A DNA stretch of 64,000 nucleotides from NCBI RefSeq assembly GCF_015694525.1, contig NZ_JADQDM010000010.1, positions 62,001 to 126,000 of the forward strand, given 5' to 3'. A model generated the notes under the pieces. The model made no database searches and was not told the DNA's origin. It was given only the letters and a program-made list of their open reading frames with translations. Below are positions 20,571 to 28,445 of the stretch, piece by piece. Both the position numbers and the translations under genes were made by a program. Positions within the stretch are counted from its first letter, which is position 1, and each line of letters opens with the position of its first letter. This DNA is from Hymenobacter ruricola (GTDB lineage: Bacteria > Bacteroidota > Bacteroidia > Cytophagales > Hymenobacteraceae).

Positions 20571-21194
20571 ATGCCCGTCCCCACCTACCCGAGCGGCACC
20601 GTGCGCGCTTTGCTCGGCACCGAGCACGTTTCCGAGGCCACCCGCGCCGCCTTGCAGGAGCGCCTCGCTGCCCCGGCCACTTACGAGCCCCAGTTTCTGA
20701 GTGCCGAAGCATACGCGCTGCTGGAAGCGGTGGCGAGCCGGCTGTTTCCGCAGCCCGACCGGCCGGAGCAGCCCATTGCCCTGGCCCCGGCCCTGGACGA
20801 CCGCCTCGCCAAGGGCCTGGCCGACGGCTGGCGCTACGACGCGCTGCCGCCCGACCGCGAAGCCATGCGCCTGGGCCTGGGCGGCATTCAGGAAATTGCG
20901 CAGAGCCTGTTTCAGGCTGATTTCCTGGCGTTAGCGCCCGAGCAGCAAGACGCCGTGCTGCACGCCCTGGCCGACGGCCGCCCGCCCGGCGCCGCCTGGC
21001 AAACCCTGGACGCCGGCCGCTTTTTTGAAGAGCTGCTGGCCGGCCTCACCGAAACCTACTACGCCCACCCGCTAGCCCAGGAGGAAATCGGCTACGTGGG
21101 CATGGCCGACCTGCCCGCCTGGACGAAAATTGGGCTGAACGAGCGCGAAGACCGGGAACCTGACGAGGCAAACGAGCAGCGGCTGTCATCCTGA
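20571..21194 (+). CDS. Gluconate 2-dehydrogenase subunit 3 family protein
   Basis: 207 residues of the small-subunit family that accompanies GMC-type dehydrogenases: LSAEAYALLEAVASRLFPQPDRP, then DDRLAKGLADGWRYDALPPDR and GRFFEELLAGLTETYYAHP (cores: ALLEAVASRLFP, FFEELLAGLTETYY). No Tat or Sec signal is visible, so it should stay in the cytoplasm or need its partner. The partner GMC gene follows, with a palindrome between. The stop codon at 21192-21194 is part of that palindrome (TCATCCTGA), so the repeat defines the C-terminus. Confidence 0.85.
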   Translation: MPVPTYPSGTVRALLGTEHVSEATRAALQERLAAPATYEPQFLSAEAYALLEAVASRLFPQPDRPEQPIALAPALDDRLAKGLADGWRYDALPPDREAMRLGLGGIQEIAQSLFQADFLALAPEQQDAVLHALADGRPPGAAWQTLDAGRFFEELLAGLTETYYAHPLAQEEIGYVGMADLPAWTKIGLNEREDREPDEANEQRLSS

Positions 21195-21313
21195 ACATTC
21201 TGCGAAAGCAGAGACGAAGCACCTTCTCACGGCTGCTGGTTTTGATTACTGCAAGTCGTTCAGCGGCGATAAGGTCCTTCGTCTCTGCTTTCGCAGAATG
21301 CTCAGGATGACAG
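21183..21313. repeat. Palindromic repeat, family C
   Basis: CTGTCATCCTGAACATTCTG pairs with CAGAATGCTCAGGATGACAG, and inner CGAAAGCAGAGACGAAG with CTTCGTCTCTGCTTTCG. It overlaps the end of the subunit 3 gene and stops 39 bases before the GMC start. A second copy, with different inner arms, is at 63150-63251. Confidence 0.92.
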
Positions 21314-21351
21314 ATGTTTTCTATCACCACTCACCCATCACCACCCACCGC

Positions 21352-23046
21352 ATGCCCGACGAAGAAACCCTGGAAGAAAGTGTCCTTAATCCCGTGAAAC
21401 CTGAAATCCAGGACCCGCTGCTGCGCGCGCTGCTGGCCGACGAACCCGCGGCTGCTGCCGCGCCCGTGGATACGCCTTTGGAACAGCCGCAGGCCCTGCC
21501 CGCCGAGGCCAATGAAGTGGACTGCGTGGTGATTGGGCTGGGCGCGGGCGGGGCGCCGCTACTGGCCCGCCTGGCCATGGCCGGCCTGAAGGTGGTGGCG
21601 CTGGAAGCCGGCCCCTGGCACAACCCCGGGAAGGACTTCGCCACCGACGAGCAGGCCCAGAACTTCCTGTTTTGGAACGACGAGCGGCTGGCCGCCGGGC
21701 GCGACCCGCTGGCCATGGGCAAAAACAACTCCGGCACCGGCGTGGGCGGCTCCACGCTGCACTACACGGCCTACACGCCGCGCCCATTGCCCGATGACTT
21801 GCACCTAAAGCGCGACTTTGGGAAGGGCGAGGACTGGCCATTTGGCTACGAGGAGCTGGAGCCGTATTACGAAGAGTTGGAGCAGTTTCTGGGCATCTCG
21901 GGGCCCACGCCCTACCCCTGGGGGCCGGGCCGGCGCAAGGGCTACCCGCTGGCGCCCCTGCCGCTGAATGGCGCCGCCCAGCTCATGGTGCGCGGCGCCG
22001 GGAAACTGGGCATCCGCACCTCGCCAGCGGCCAATGCGGCGCTGTCGGCGCGCTACTACCAGGAAGGCATTGGCTGGCGCGAGGCCTGCACCAACCGCGG
22101 GTTTTGCCAAGCCGGCTGCTCCAACGGCGCCAAGGCCAGCATGGACGTCACGTTCATTCCCTTGGCCGTGAAGCACGGAGCCGACATCCGGCCCAGCAGC
22201 TTCGTGACCGAGATTGAGCGCGATGCACAGGGCCGCATCACCGGCGTGGTGTACACGCAGAATGGGGAGCAGCAGCGGCAACGTTGCCGCCACCTGTTTC
22301 TTTGCGCCGGTTCGGTGGAAACGCCTCGCTTGCTGCTGCTGAATGAGCTGGCTTTGACCAGCGGGCAAGTGGGCAAAAACCTCATGGCGCATCCCGGCGT
22401 GCAGGTTTTCGGCACGTTTGCCGAAAGCGTGCGGCCAAACAAAGGCATCCCGGGCGCGTTGATTTCGCAGGACACGCACCGGCCGCAGGACGCCGACTTT
22501 GTGGGCGGCTACCTGTTGCAAAGCATTGGCATTATGCCCGTCACCTTTGCCGGACAGGTGGCACGGGGGCGCAAATTCTGGGGCCAGCGGCTGCGCGACT
22601 ACATGAAAAGCTACAACCACGTGGCCGGCATCAACATCCTCGGCGACTGCCTGCCTCACGCCGACAACTACTTGGAGCTGGCCGAGGAAAAAGACGCCCG
22701 CGGCCTGCCCAAGCCGCGCCTGCACTTCACCGCCCAGGAAAACGAGGTGCGCATGAACCAGCACGCCGAAGCCCTGATGCGCCGCATCTGGGAAGCCGCC
22801 GGCGCCACCGACATCTGGGCGTTTCCGCGCTACGCGCACGTCATCGGCACGGCCCGCATGGGCCTGAGCGGCGACGACGCCGTGGTGGACGCCAATGGCC
22901 GCGCCTTCGACGTACCCAACCTGTACATCTGCGACAACTCCGTTTTTCCCAGCGCGCTGAGCGTGAACCCGGCCCTGACCATTATGGCGCTGAGCCTGCG
23001 CACGGCGGACAAGTTTCTGAAAAGCCAGCAGCGGCGCGACGCATGA
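21352..23046 (+). CDS. GMC-family oxidoreductase
   Basis: 564 residues from the ATG at 21352; upstream in-frame starts fall in the palindrome. The FAD motif is VIGLGAGGAPLLARLAMAG, followed by EAGPW. GTGVGGSTLHYT is the GMC flavin-binding region, and CTNRGFCQAGCSNGAKAS is a Cys-rich loop seen in gluconate/glucose-fructose dehydrogenase types. The C-terminal GMC domain has HVIGTARMG (active-site His) and NPALTIMALSLRTA. It likely oxidises a sugar or polyol with the subunit 3 protein upstream. No signal peptide. The next gene encodes a GH1 enzyme, so a sugar role fits. Confidence 0.92.
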   Translation: MPDEETLEESVLNPVKPEIQDPLLRALLADEPAAAAAPVDTPLEQPQALPAEANEVDCVVIGLGAGGAPLLARLAMAGLKVVALEAGPWHNPGKDFATDEQAQNFLFWNDERLAAGRDPLAMGKNNSGTGVGGSTLHYTAYTPRPLPDDLHLKRDFGKGEDWPFGYEELEPYYEELEQFLGISGPTPYPWGPGRRKGYPLAPLPLNGAAQLMVRGAGKLGIRTSPAANAALSARYYQEGIGWREACTNRGFCQAGCSNGAKASMDVTFIPLAVKHGADIRPSSFVTEIERDAQGRITGVVYTQNGEQQRQRCRHLFLCAGSVETPRLLLLNELALTSGQVGKNLMAHPGVQVFGTFAESVRPNKGIPGALISQDTHRPQDADFVGGYLLQSIGIMPVTFAGQVARGRKFWGQRLRDYMKSYNHVAGINILGDCLPHADNYLELAEEKDARGLPKPRLHFTAQENEVRMNQHAEALMRRIWEAAGATDIWAFPRYAHVIGTARMGLSGDDAVVDANGRAFDVPNLYICDNSVFPSALSVNPALTIMALSLRTADKFLKSQQRRDA

Positions 23047-23063
23047 ACGAGTACAAAAAGACC

Positions 23064-23158
23064 GTCATGCAGAGCGTAGCGAAGCATCTTTACCGCAGCA
23101 GTAACTCATTGTTTGTATTAGTGTTGCGGTAAAGATGCTTCGCTACGCTCTGCATGAC
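23064..23158. repeat. Palindromic repeat, family A (GTAGC variant)
   Basis: GTCATGCAGAGCGTAGCGAA pairs with TTCGCTACGCTCTGCATGAC, inner GCATCTTTACCGCA with TGCGGTAAAGATGC. Where other A copies have GCGCCAGCG it has GCGTAGCG, changed on both arms. Confidence 0.93.
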
Positions 23159-23181
23159 ATTCTCAGTCATAATCAAGCATA

Positions 23182-24516
23182 ATGAAAGCTTTCCTCACCC
23201 ACATCAAGGAAAAATACGGCGACGGCAACTACGCCGGCGACGAGTTTGGCGGCGCGCGCGGGCACGACGGCCGTGGCCTGCCCACCGGCCTGCCCAACAA
23301 CTTCATGTTTGCCACCGGCATCGAATGCTCGAACCCGACCATTGACCACGGCCGCACGCGGCGCGACCTGCTGCAGGAGTGCGGCCACTACGAACGGTGG
23401 CGCGAAGACCTGGCGTTGGTGAAAAACCTGGGGCTGAAAGTGCTACGCTACGGGCTGCCGTATTATAAGACGCACCTCGGGCCAGGGAAATACAACTGGG
23501 AATTTGCCGACCAGGTGATGGCCGAGATGCAGCGCCTAGAAATCACGCCCATTCTGGATTTGCTGCACTTCGGCGTGCCCGACTGGCTGGGTAACTTCCA
23601 GAACCCTGAGTTACCCATTCATTTTGCCGAGTACGCGGGGGCCGTGGCCCGGCGCTACCCCTGGGTGCGCTACTACACGCCCATCAACGAAATCTACGTG
23701 ACGGCGCGCATGAGCGCCAAAGACGGCGTCTGGAACGAGCAGCTGAAGTCCGACCGCGGTTTTGTGACGGCCATGAAGCACCTGGTGGCGGCCAGCATCC
23801 TGGCCACCCAGCAGATTGCCGTGCACCGGCCCGACTGCATCATCGTGCAGAGCGAGTCGGCCGAATACATCCACGAACTGCGCGCCAACCCCTCGCCGCA
23901 GGTCACGCTGGAAAACAAGCTGCGCTTTGTCTCGCTGGACTTGCTCTACGCCCACCACCCGGACGGCGACGTGCTCAACTACCTCTTCGACAACGGCCTG
24001 ACCCGGCGCGAGTACGACTGGTTCATGGCCGGCGAGCCGCCCGGCTACCAGATTATGGGCAACGACTACTACGGCCGCAACGAGCGCATCATCCTGCCCG
24101 ACGGCACGCTGTGCACCAGCATGGACGTGCTGGGCTGGTACAACATCACCCTCGAATACTACCGCCGCTACCGCAAGCCCGTGATGCACACCGAAACCAA
24201 CGTGCTGGAAGCCCACAACGCCCCGACCTGGCTCTGGAAGCAGTGGGTGAATATCCTGCGCATGCGCGACGAGGGCGTGCCCGTGCTCGGCTTCACCTGG
24301 TACTCGCTCATCGACCAGCTGGATTGGGACATCGGCCTGGCCCGCAAAGTGGGCAAAGTGAACCCCTGCGGCCTCTTCGACCTCGACCGCAAGCCCCGCC
24401 CCGTGGCCGAATGCTACAAGATGCTGCTGCAGGAATACGGCCAAATCACCATCGTGCCCCACGGCGAGCTGTTTGAAGTAACCAAAGAGCCAGCCACGCT
24501 GAAAGTGGAGGTGTAG
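23182..24516 (+). CDS. Glycoside hydrolase family 1-like enzyme
   Basis: 444 residues, TIM-barrel. The acid/base Glu170 is in TPINEIYV and the nucleophile Glu338 in MHTETNV, the two positions of GH1. Other features are FATGIECSNP near the start, LRYGLPYYKTHLGPGKYNWE and YPWVRYYTP. GH1 enzymes are beta-glucosidases, galactosidases or related retaining glycosidases acting on oligosaccharides. No signal peptide, so it is intracellular. It follows the GMC oxidoreductase and may supply or use the same sugar. Both motifs differ a little from the usual TFNEP and TENG, so the exact activity is open. Confidence 0.85.
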   Translation: MKAFLTHIKEKYGDGNYAGDEFGGARGHDGRGLPTGLPNNFMFATGIECSNPTIDHGRTRRDLLQECGHYERWREDLALVKNLGLKVLRYGLPYYKTHLGPGKYNWEFADQVMAEMQRLEITPILDLLHFGVPDWLGNFQNPELPIHFAEYAGAVARRYPWVRYYTPINEIYVTARMSAKDGVWNEQLKSDRGFVTAMKHLVAASILATQQIAVHRPDCIIVQSESAEYIHELRANPSPQVTLENKLRFVSLDLLYAHHPDGDVLNYLFDNGLTRREYDWFMAGEPPGYQIMGNDYYGRNERIILPDGTLCTSMDVLGWYNITLEYYRRYRKPVMHTETNVLEAHNAPTWLWKQWVNILRMRDEGVPVLGFTWYSLIDQLDWDIGLARKVGKVNPCGLFDLDRKPRPVAECYKMLLQEYGQITIVPHGELFEVTKEPATLKVEV

Positions 24517-24584
24517 GCAAAAAGCCGGAAATTCCCGTTGTTCTTTTGCCCCGCGTGCGCCTCGCCCGCTTTTTCTTTGGCATT

Positions 24585-25145
24585 ATGAGTCGCCCGCGGC
24601 CCCAAAACCAGTTGCATCAGCTGCTTTGGCAGCACGGCCTGCTGTTGCTGCTGGGCCTGGGGTTGTATTTGGTTGACAAGTATGAGGGCCTGTCGCCCAA
24701 CGTCATCACGGCCGTGCTGCTGGTAGGTGCGGCGGGCAAAACCGGCTATTTCCTGCTGCACAATTTCCGGGCCCTGGCCGCGCTGCGCCAGGCATTCCGG
24801 CAGTTTGTGCTGTTGGTCTCGCTCAATCTTTTCATGATTGTGCTGTCCTTCGCGCTCGACTTCTATTGCCTCTACCGCGTGAACGACCACGCCTTCAACA
24901 GCTTGCGTCCGGGCAGTGAATTGGCGGTGTTCGGACAGTTGTTCTATTTCAGCGTGGGCACGCTCATCAGCAACTCCGAAGGCGGCGCGGTGCCCGCGGC
25001 GGGCTCCACCGAAGTCCTGTTGCTGCTGGAAAAAATAGCCGGCTTCGTGTCCACGGTTTTCGTTATCTCGAATGCCGCTAACTTCCTGCGGCCCGGGCCG
25101 CGCCGCAAAAAGGCGGCCCCGCCCGAAAACCCAGCCCAGCCCTGA
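24585..25145 (+). CDS. Four-helix membrane protein with pore-loop-like C-terminus
   Basis: 186 residues from the ATG at 24585 (the longer frame starts with TTG). Hydrophobic helices: about 15-33 (LLLLLGLGLYLV), 40-58, 76-97 and the C-terminal one (EKIAGFVSTVFVISNA). Between the last two helices is LFYFSVGTLISNSEGG followed by AVPAAGS, which has the layout of a potassium-channel pore loop (WxSxxTxTTxGYGDxxP), but the selectivity filter is not there. It resembles Ion_trans_2 folds in order and length only. Function unknown. Its TGA overlaps the next ATG (TGATG), so the two genes are translated together. Confidence 0.65.
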   Translation: MSRPRPQNQLHQLLWQHGLLLLLGLGLYLVDKYEGLSPNVITAVLLVGAAGKTGYFLLHNFRALAALRQAFRQFVLLVSLNLFMIVLSFALDFYCLYRVNDHAFNSLRPGSELAVFGQLFYFSVGTLISNSEGGAVPAAGSTEVLLLLEKIAGFVSTVFVISNAANFLRPGPRRKKAAPPENPAQP

Positions 25146-25474
25146 TGCCACCCACCCCCAACACGCCCGCTCCCCGGCTGCTACACGTGGCCGCCGCCTG
25201 GCCCCTGCCCGGCCTCGGCCTGCTGGTGCTGCCCGCCGGGCCGGCGCCCGCGCTGGCGGCCTATGCCCTGCACACCGCGCTGGCCGTGGAGGTGGTGCTG
25301 CCCGACGGCACGCGCCACCCGGCCGTGGCCACGGTGGAAGAAATAACCCGCCCGGAAACACCTGCGACTGCGGAGCAAGGCTTGCTCCTGGATATTGATG
25401 CGGCCGTGGCGGCAGGGGCCGGCGCCGAAATCTGGCTCACCGGGCTACCTGATAATTTTTGCCTTGCCGACTAG
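25145..25474 (+). CDS. Hypothetical protein coupled to the membrane protein
   Basis: 109 residues. Its ATG overlaps the TGA of the previous gene by one base, good evidence that it is translated. Contents are beta-rich: LAVEVVLPDGTRHPAVATVEEI, then LLLDIDAAVAAGAGAEIWLTG (cores: VEVVLPDGT, AEIWLTG). No signal or membrane helix is certain; the N-terminus is proline-rich with a mildly hydrophobic stretch (GLGLLVLPAG). I do not recognise a family. Confidence 0.6.
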   Translation: MPPTPNTPAPRLLHVAAAWPLPGLGLLVLPAGPAPALAAYALHTALAVEVVLPDGTRHPAVATVEEITRPETPATAEQGLLLDIDAAVAAGAGAEIWLTGLPDNFCLAD

Positions 25475-25798
25475 GGCACGCTTCCGTGCGGTTTTGGTCG
25501 ATGAATTGGTTTTGGCATAGCTGGCCGTGCAGTCGCGGGTGGTTTGGAGGCCGCAAACGTTTTGGGTTCGCCCAGTGACTCCGGGTACCCTGAAAATGAA
25601 GATGACAGCGGGCAAAATCGGATTTGGCGACGCACCGGCGCGCCCTTGGCCGGGCCCGGACAGCAGTTGAGCCGCCAGGTTTAACAGTTGGCCCGAAATT
25701 TTCATACTTTCGGCCTGGAACTAGTTGGGAGCCATGCACGCTTTGCGTAAATTGCGAGACTACAACAGTTCCTTGCATTTGGCCCGACACTACTCCGT
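25475..25798. other. Intergenic region before DUF5686 gene
   Basis: 324 bases without a gene. Composition is less GC-rich than neighbours. At 25705-25712 there is TACTTTCG, a -7-like element, with TTG at 25688-25690. A start there would give an untranslated leader of about 80 bases. Nothing else recognised. Confidence 0.55.
25705..25712 (+). promoter_or_regulatory. Candidate -7 element (TACTTTCG)
   Basis: One change from TANNTTTG; upstream TTG at 25688. It would serve the DUF5686 gene. Confidence 0.35.
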
Positions 25799-28375
25799 AT
25801 GAAATTTTTTGCTCCGCTGCTCCTGGCACTCCTCTTGGTATTGCCAGCCGCCGCCCAGCGTATCGTAATCAGCGGCCAAGTGGTGGAGGCCACCAACGGC
25901 GAGCCGGTGCCGTTTGCGTCCATCTTCGTACCCAAGACCAATTTCGGCGTCACGGCCGACGCCGACGGCAAGTTCAAGCTGGCCATCACGGGCTCGCCCG
26001 ATTCCATTGCGGCCTCGGCCATGGGCTTTGCCACGCTGCGGCGCAAGCTCAGCGACGCCGCCACGCAAACCGTGCTGTTCCGGCTGAAAACCGGCGGCGT
26101 GGCCCTGGGCGAAGTGGTGGTGTCGTCGCGCCAGCCCGAAAACCCGGCCTTCCGCATCCTGCGCGAAGTGCAGCGCCACAAGCCCGAAAACGAGCGTTCG
26201 GCCCTGCAGGCAGCCGAGTACGACTCCTACAACCGCATCGAAACCAGCCTGATTGACGTGCCCGCCAACCTGGCCAAGCGCAAGGTCATCAAAGACATTC
26301 GGGCGCTGGCCGTGCGCCAGGGCGCCGCCGCCGCTGCCGATGCCGACGCCCCGCTGCCCATTTTCGCGTCCGAAGTGGGCTCGCGGGTGTACCAGCGCAA
26401 CGCGCCGCTGCGCCGCCGCGAGGACCTGCTGCACAAGCAGATGCGCGGCGCCGGCCCGCGCGAGGGCTCCATCCTCTCGCAGATGCTGGGTTCCAACTTC
26501 CAGAACTTCGACTTCTACCCCAACTGGCAGAACGTGCTGGGCAAGGACTTCATCTCCCCCATCGCCGAAGGTGGCCGCCTGACCTACGACTACGAGCTGC
26601 AGGATTCCGTGTTTGTGGGCAAGGACTGGTGCTACAAAATCGCCGTCACGCCCAAGCGCAGCCACGACCTGGCCTTCAAAGGCACCATCTGGATTACGCA
26701 GGAAGGCTACGCGCTGCGCCGCATCGACGTGGTGGCCAGCCCCGACGCCAACATCAACTTCGTGAGCGACCTGCGCATTTACCAAGACTTCACCTCGCCC
26801 GGCGACGGGCCGGGCCTGCCCATCCGCACCAAGCTGGTGCTCAGCGTGCGGCCTTACGAAAAGCAGGCCGCCATGCTGGTGCGCTTTACCACGGTGAGCA
26901 GCAACTTCGTGCGGAACCAGTTGCACACCGAGCCTGGCTTTTACGACCAGCCCATCGTGTCGTCGCTGATGGAGCCCGCCGAGCAGCAGGGCGGTGGCTT
27001 GCTCGCCAGCGTGCCGCAGGGCGGCGCCCGCGGCTACTTCGACGAGCACCGCCCCGACACGCTCAGCCTCTCGGAGCGCCAGACGTTTGCCGTGCTCGAC
27101 TCGGCCAAGCAGCTGCCTTCGGTGCGCAACCTGCTGGACTGGGTCGACTTGTTTGTGAACGGCTACAAGCGCGTGGGCCGCTGGGACGTGGGCCCCATCC
27201 TCACCTCGTATGCGCACAACGACTACGAAGGCAGCCGCATCCGGCTGGGTTTCCGCACCACGCCCGACATCAGCCGCGACTGGGTGACGCAGGGCTACGT
27301 GGCCTACGGCACCAAGGACACCCGCATCAAGTACGGCATCCGAACCTACTACATTGCCGAGCGCCGGCACTGGACGGTGTTCACCGGCGAGTTCAAGCAC
27401 GACGTGGAGCAGGTGGCCCTGCTCGACAACGACTTTACTTCTGATAATAATTTGTTTGCGGCCGCCTCCCGCTGGGGCCGCTTCATTCAGGGCCGGCCCA
27501 TCCTGCGCGATTTGTACTCGCTGAGCGTACAGCGCGACCTGTTTCACGGCTTCACCCAGACCCTGACGGCGCGCCACCAGGACATTTCGCCGCTGCACGA
27601 CTTCGCTTACTACTCCACTTCCGACCGTGGCCCGACGGCGCCCATCGGCCACGACCTAACGCTGTCGGAAGTGGTGCTGGAATCGCGCTACGCCCCCGAC
27701 GAAAACCTGGTGCAAAGCGAAAACCGGCGCCGCGCGGTGGGCCTCAAGCGCCTGCCCGTGTTCACGTTCCGCTACACGTTCGGCTACCGCAACCTGTTCG
27801 AGAAGAACACCCCGCCGCCCTACCAGAAGTTCAACCTGCTCATCACGCACAGCGCCTCGGTGGGCCAGCTGGGCCGCCTGAACTACCGCGTGGAAGGCAG
27901 CTACATTCCGGATGCCGTGCCCTACCTCATCCTCAAAACGCCGCTCGGCAACCAAACGCCGTTCTATAACGCCAACTCCTTCAACCTGATGAACTACTTC
28001 GAGTTCGTGACGGACCACTCGGTGTCGCTGCGCCTCGACCATCATTTTGAAGGGCTCTTTCTAAACGGCATCCCCGGCATTCGTTCGCTCAACTGGCGCC
28101 TGGTGGGCACGGCCAACCTGCTCTACGGCAGCCTGTCGAACGCCAACACCACGCAGCCTCGGCGCGACATGGGCGGCCACGAGCTGGCCCCCATCCCCAC
28201 CCTCGACAAGCAGCCCTACGTGGAAGTGGGCTACGGCATCGAGAACATTTTCAAGTTTATCCGGGTCGATTTCATCCACCGCCTCACCTACCGCGACCAG
28301 CCTGCGCAGGACACGCCCATCACGCCCAAACACCAGAATTTCGGCGTCAAAGTAGGCGCGCAGTTCCGCTTGTAG
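25799..28375 (+). CDS. DUF5686 / carboxypeptidase-regulatory-like outer-membrane protein
   Basis: 858 residues with a signal peptide (FFAPLLLALLLVLPAAAQ). Residues about 22-105 form a CarboxypepD_reg-like beta-sandwich (ISGQVVEATNGEPVPFASI, TADADGKFKL) typical of Bacteroidota outer-membrane proteins. The rest is the DUF5686 region: a mixed domain to about 450, then many amphipathic strands with aromatic ends (RLGFRTTPDISRDW, FRYTFGYRNLF) and a C-terminal strand ending in FGVKVGAQFRL, as in a beta-barrel. It should sit in the outer membrane. The role of the family is not established. A strong terminator follows. Confidence 0.88.
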   Translation: MKFFAPLLLALLLVLPAAAQRIVISGQVVEATNGEPVPFASIFVPKTNFGVTADADGKFKLAITGSPDSIAASAMGFATLRRKLSDAATQTVLFRLKTGGVALGEVVVSSRQPENPAFRILREVQRHKPENERSALQAAEYDSYNRIETSLIDVPANLAKRKVIKDIRALAVRQGAAAAADADAPLPIFASEVGSRVYQRNAPLRRREDLLHKQMRGAGPREGSILSQMLGSNFQNFDFYPNWQNVLGKDFISPIAEGGRLTYDYELQDSVFVGKDWCYKIAVTPKRSHDLAFKGTIWITQEGYALRRIDVVASPDANINFVSDLRIYQDFTSPGDGPGLPIRTKLVLSVRPYEKQAAMLVRFTTVSSNFVRNQLHTEPGFYDQPIVSSLMEPAEQQGGGLLASVPQGGARGYFDEHRPDTLSLSERQTFAVLDSAKQLPSVRNLLDWVDLFVNGYKRVGRWDVGPILTSYAHNDYEGSRIRLGFRTTPDISRDWVTQGYVAYGTKDTRIKYGIRTYYIAERRHWTVFTGEFKHDVEQVALLDNDFTSDNNLFAAASRWGRFIQGRPILRDLYSLSVQRDLFHGFTQTLTARHQDISPLHDFAYYSTSDRGPTAPIGHDLTLSEVVLESRYAPDENLVQSENRRRAVGLKRLPVFTFRYTFGYRNLFEKNTPPPYQKFNLLITHSASVGQLGRLNYRVEGSYIPDAVPYLILKTPLGNQTPFYNANSFNLMNYFEFVTDHSVSLRLDHHFEGLFLNGIPGIRSLNWRLVGTANLLYGSLSNANTTQPRRDMGGHELAPIPTLDKQPYVEVGYGIENIFKFIRVDFIHRLTYRDQPAQDTPITPKHQNFGVKVGAQFRL

Positions 28376-28398
28376 CGCCCGCCGCCTTTGGTTTGCGA

Positions 28399-28429
28399 AG
28401 CCCGCCGGCCCAAAGCCGGTGGGCTTTTT
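28399..28429 (+). terminator. Intrinsic terminator after DUF5686 gene
   Basis: AGCCCGCCGGC pairs with GCCGGTGGGCT around a 5-base loop, followed by a run of T. It separates the DUF5686 gene from the receptor fusion. The ORF of the latter is open from 28419, inside this hairpin, so a later start is used. Confidence 0.88.
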
Positions 28430-28445
28430 GTATTTTAGGCGTCTT

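Noticed and set aside
23182-24516. GH5-type cellulase instead of GH1
   Set aside because: The positions and context of the two Glu residues (TPINEIYV, MHTETNV) and FATGIECSNP fit GH1 better, though not perfectly.
28419-28445. Earlier start for the receptor fusion
   Set aside because: It falls in the terminator stem after the DUF5686 gene; the ATG at 28446 leaves a better signal peptide.
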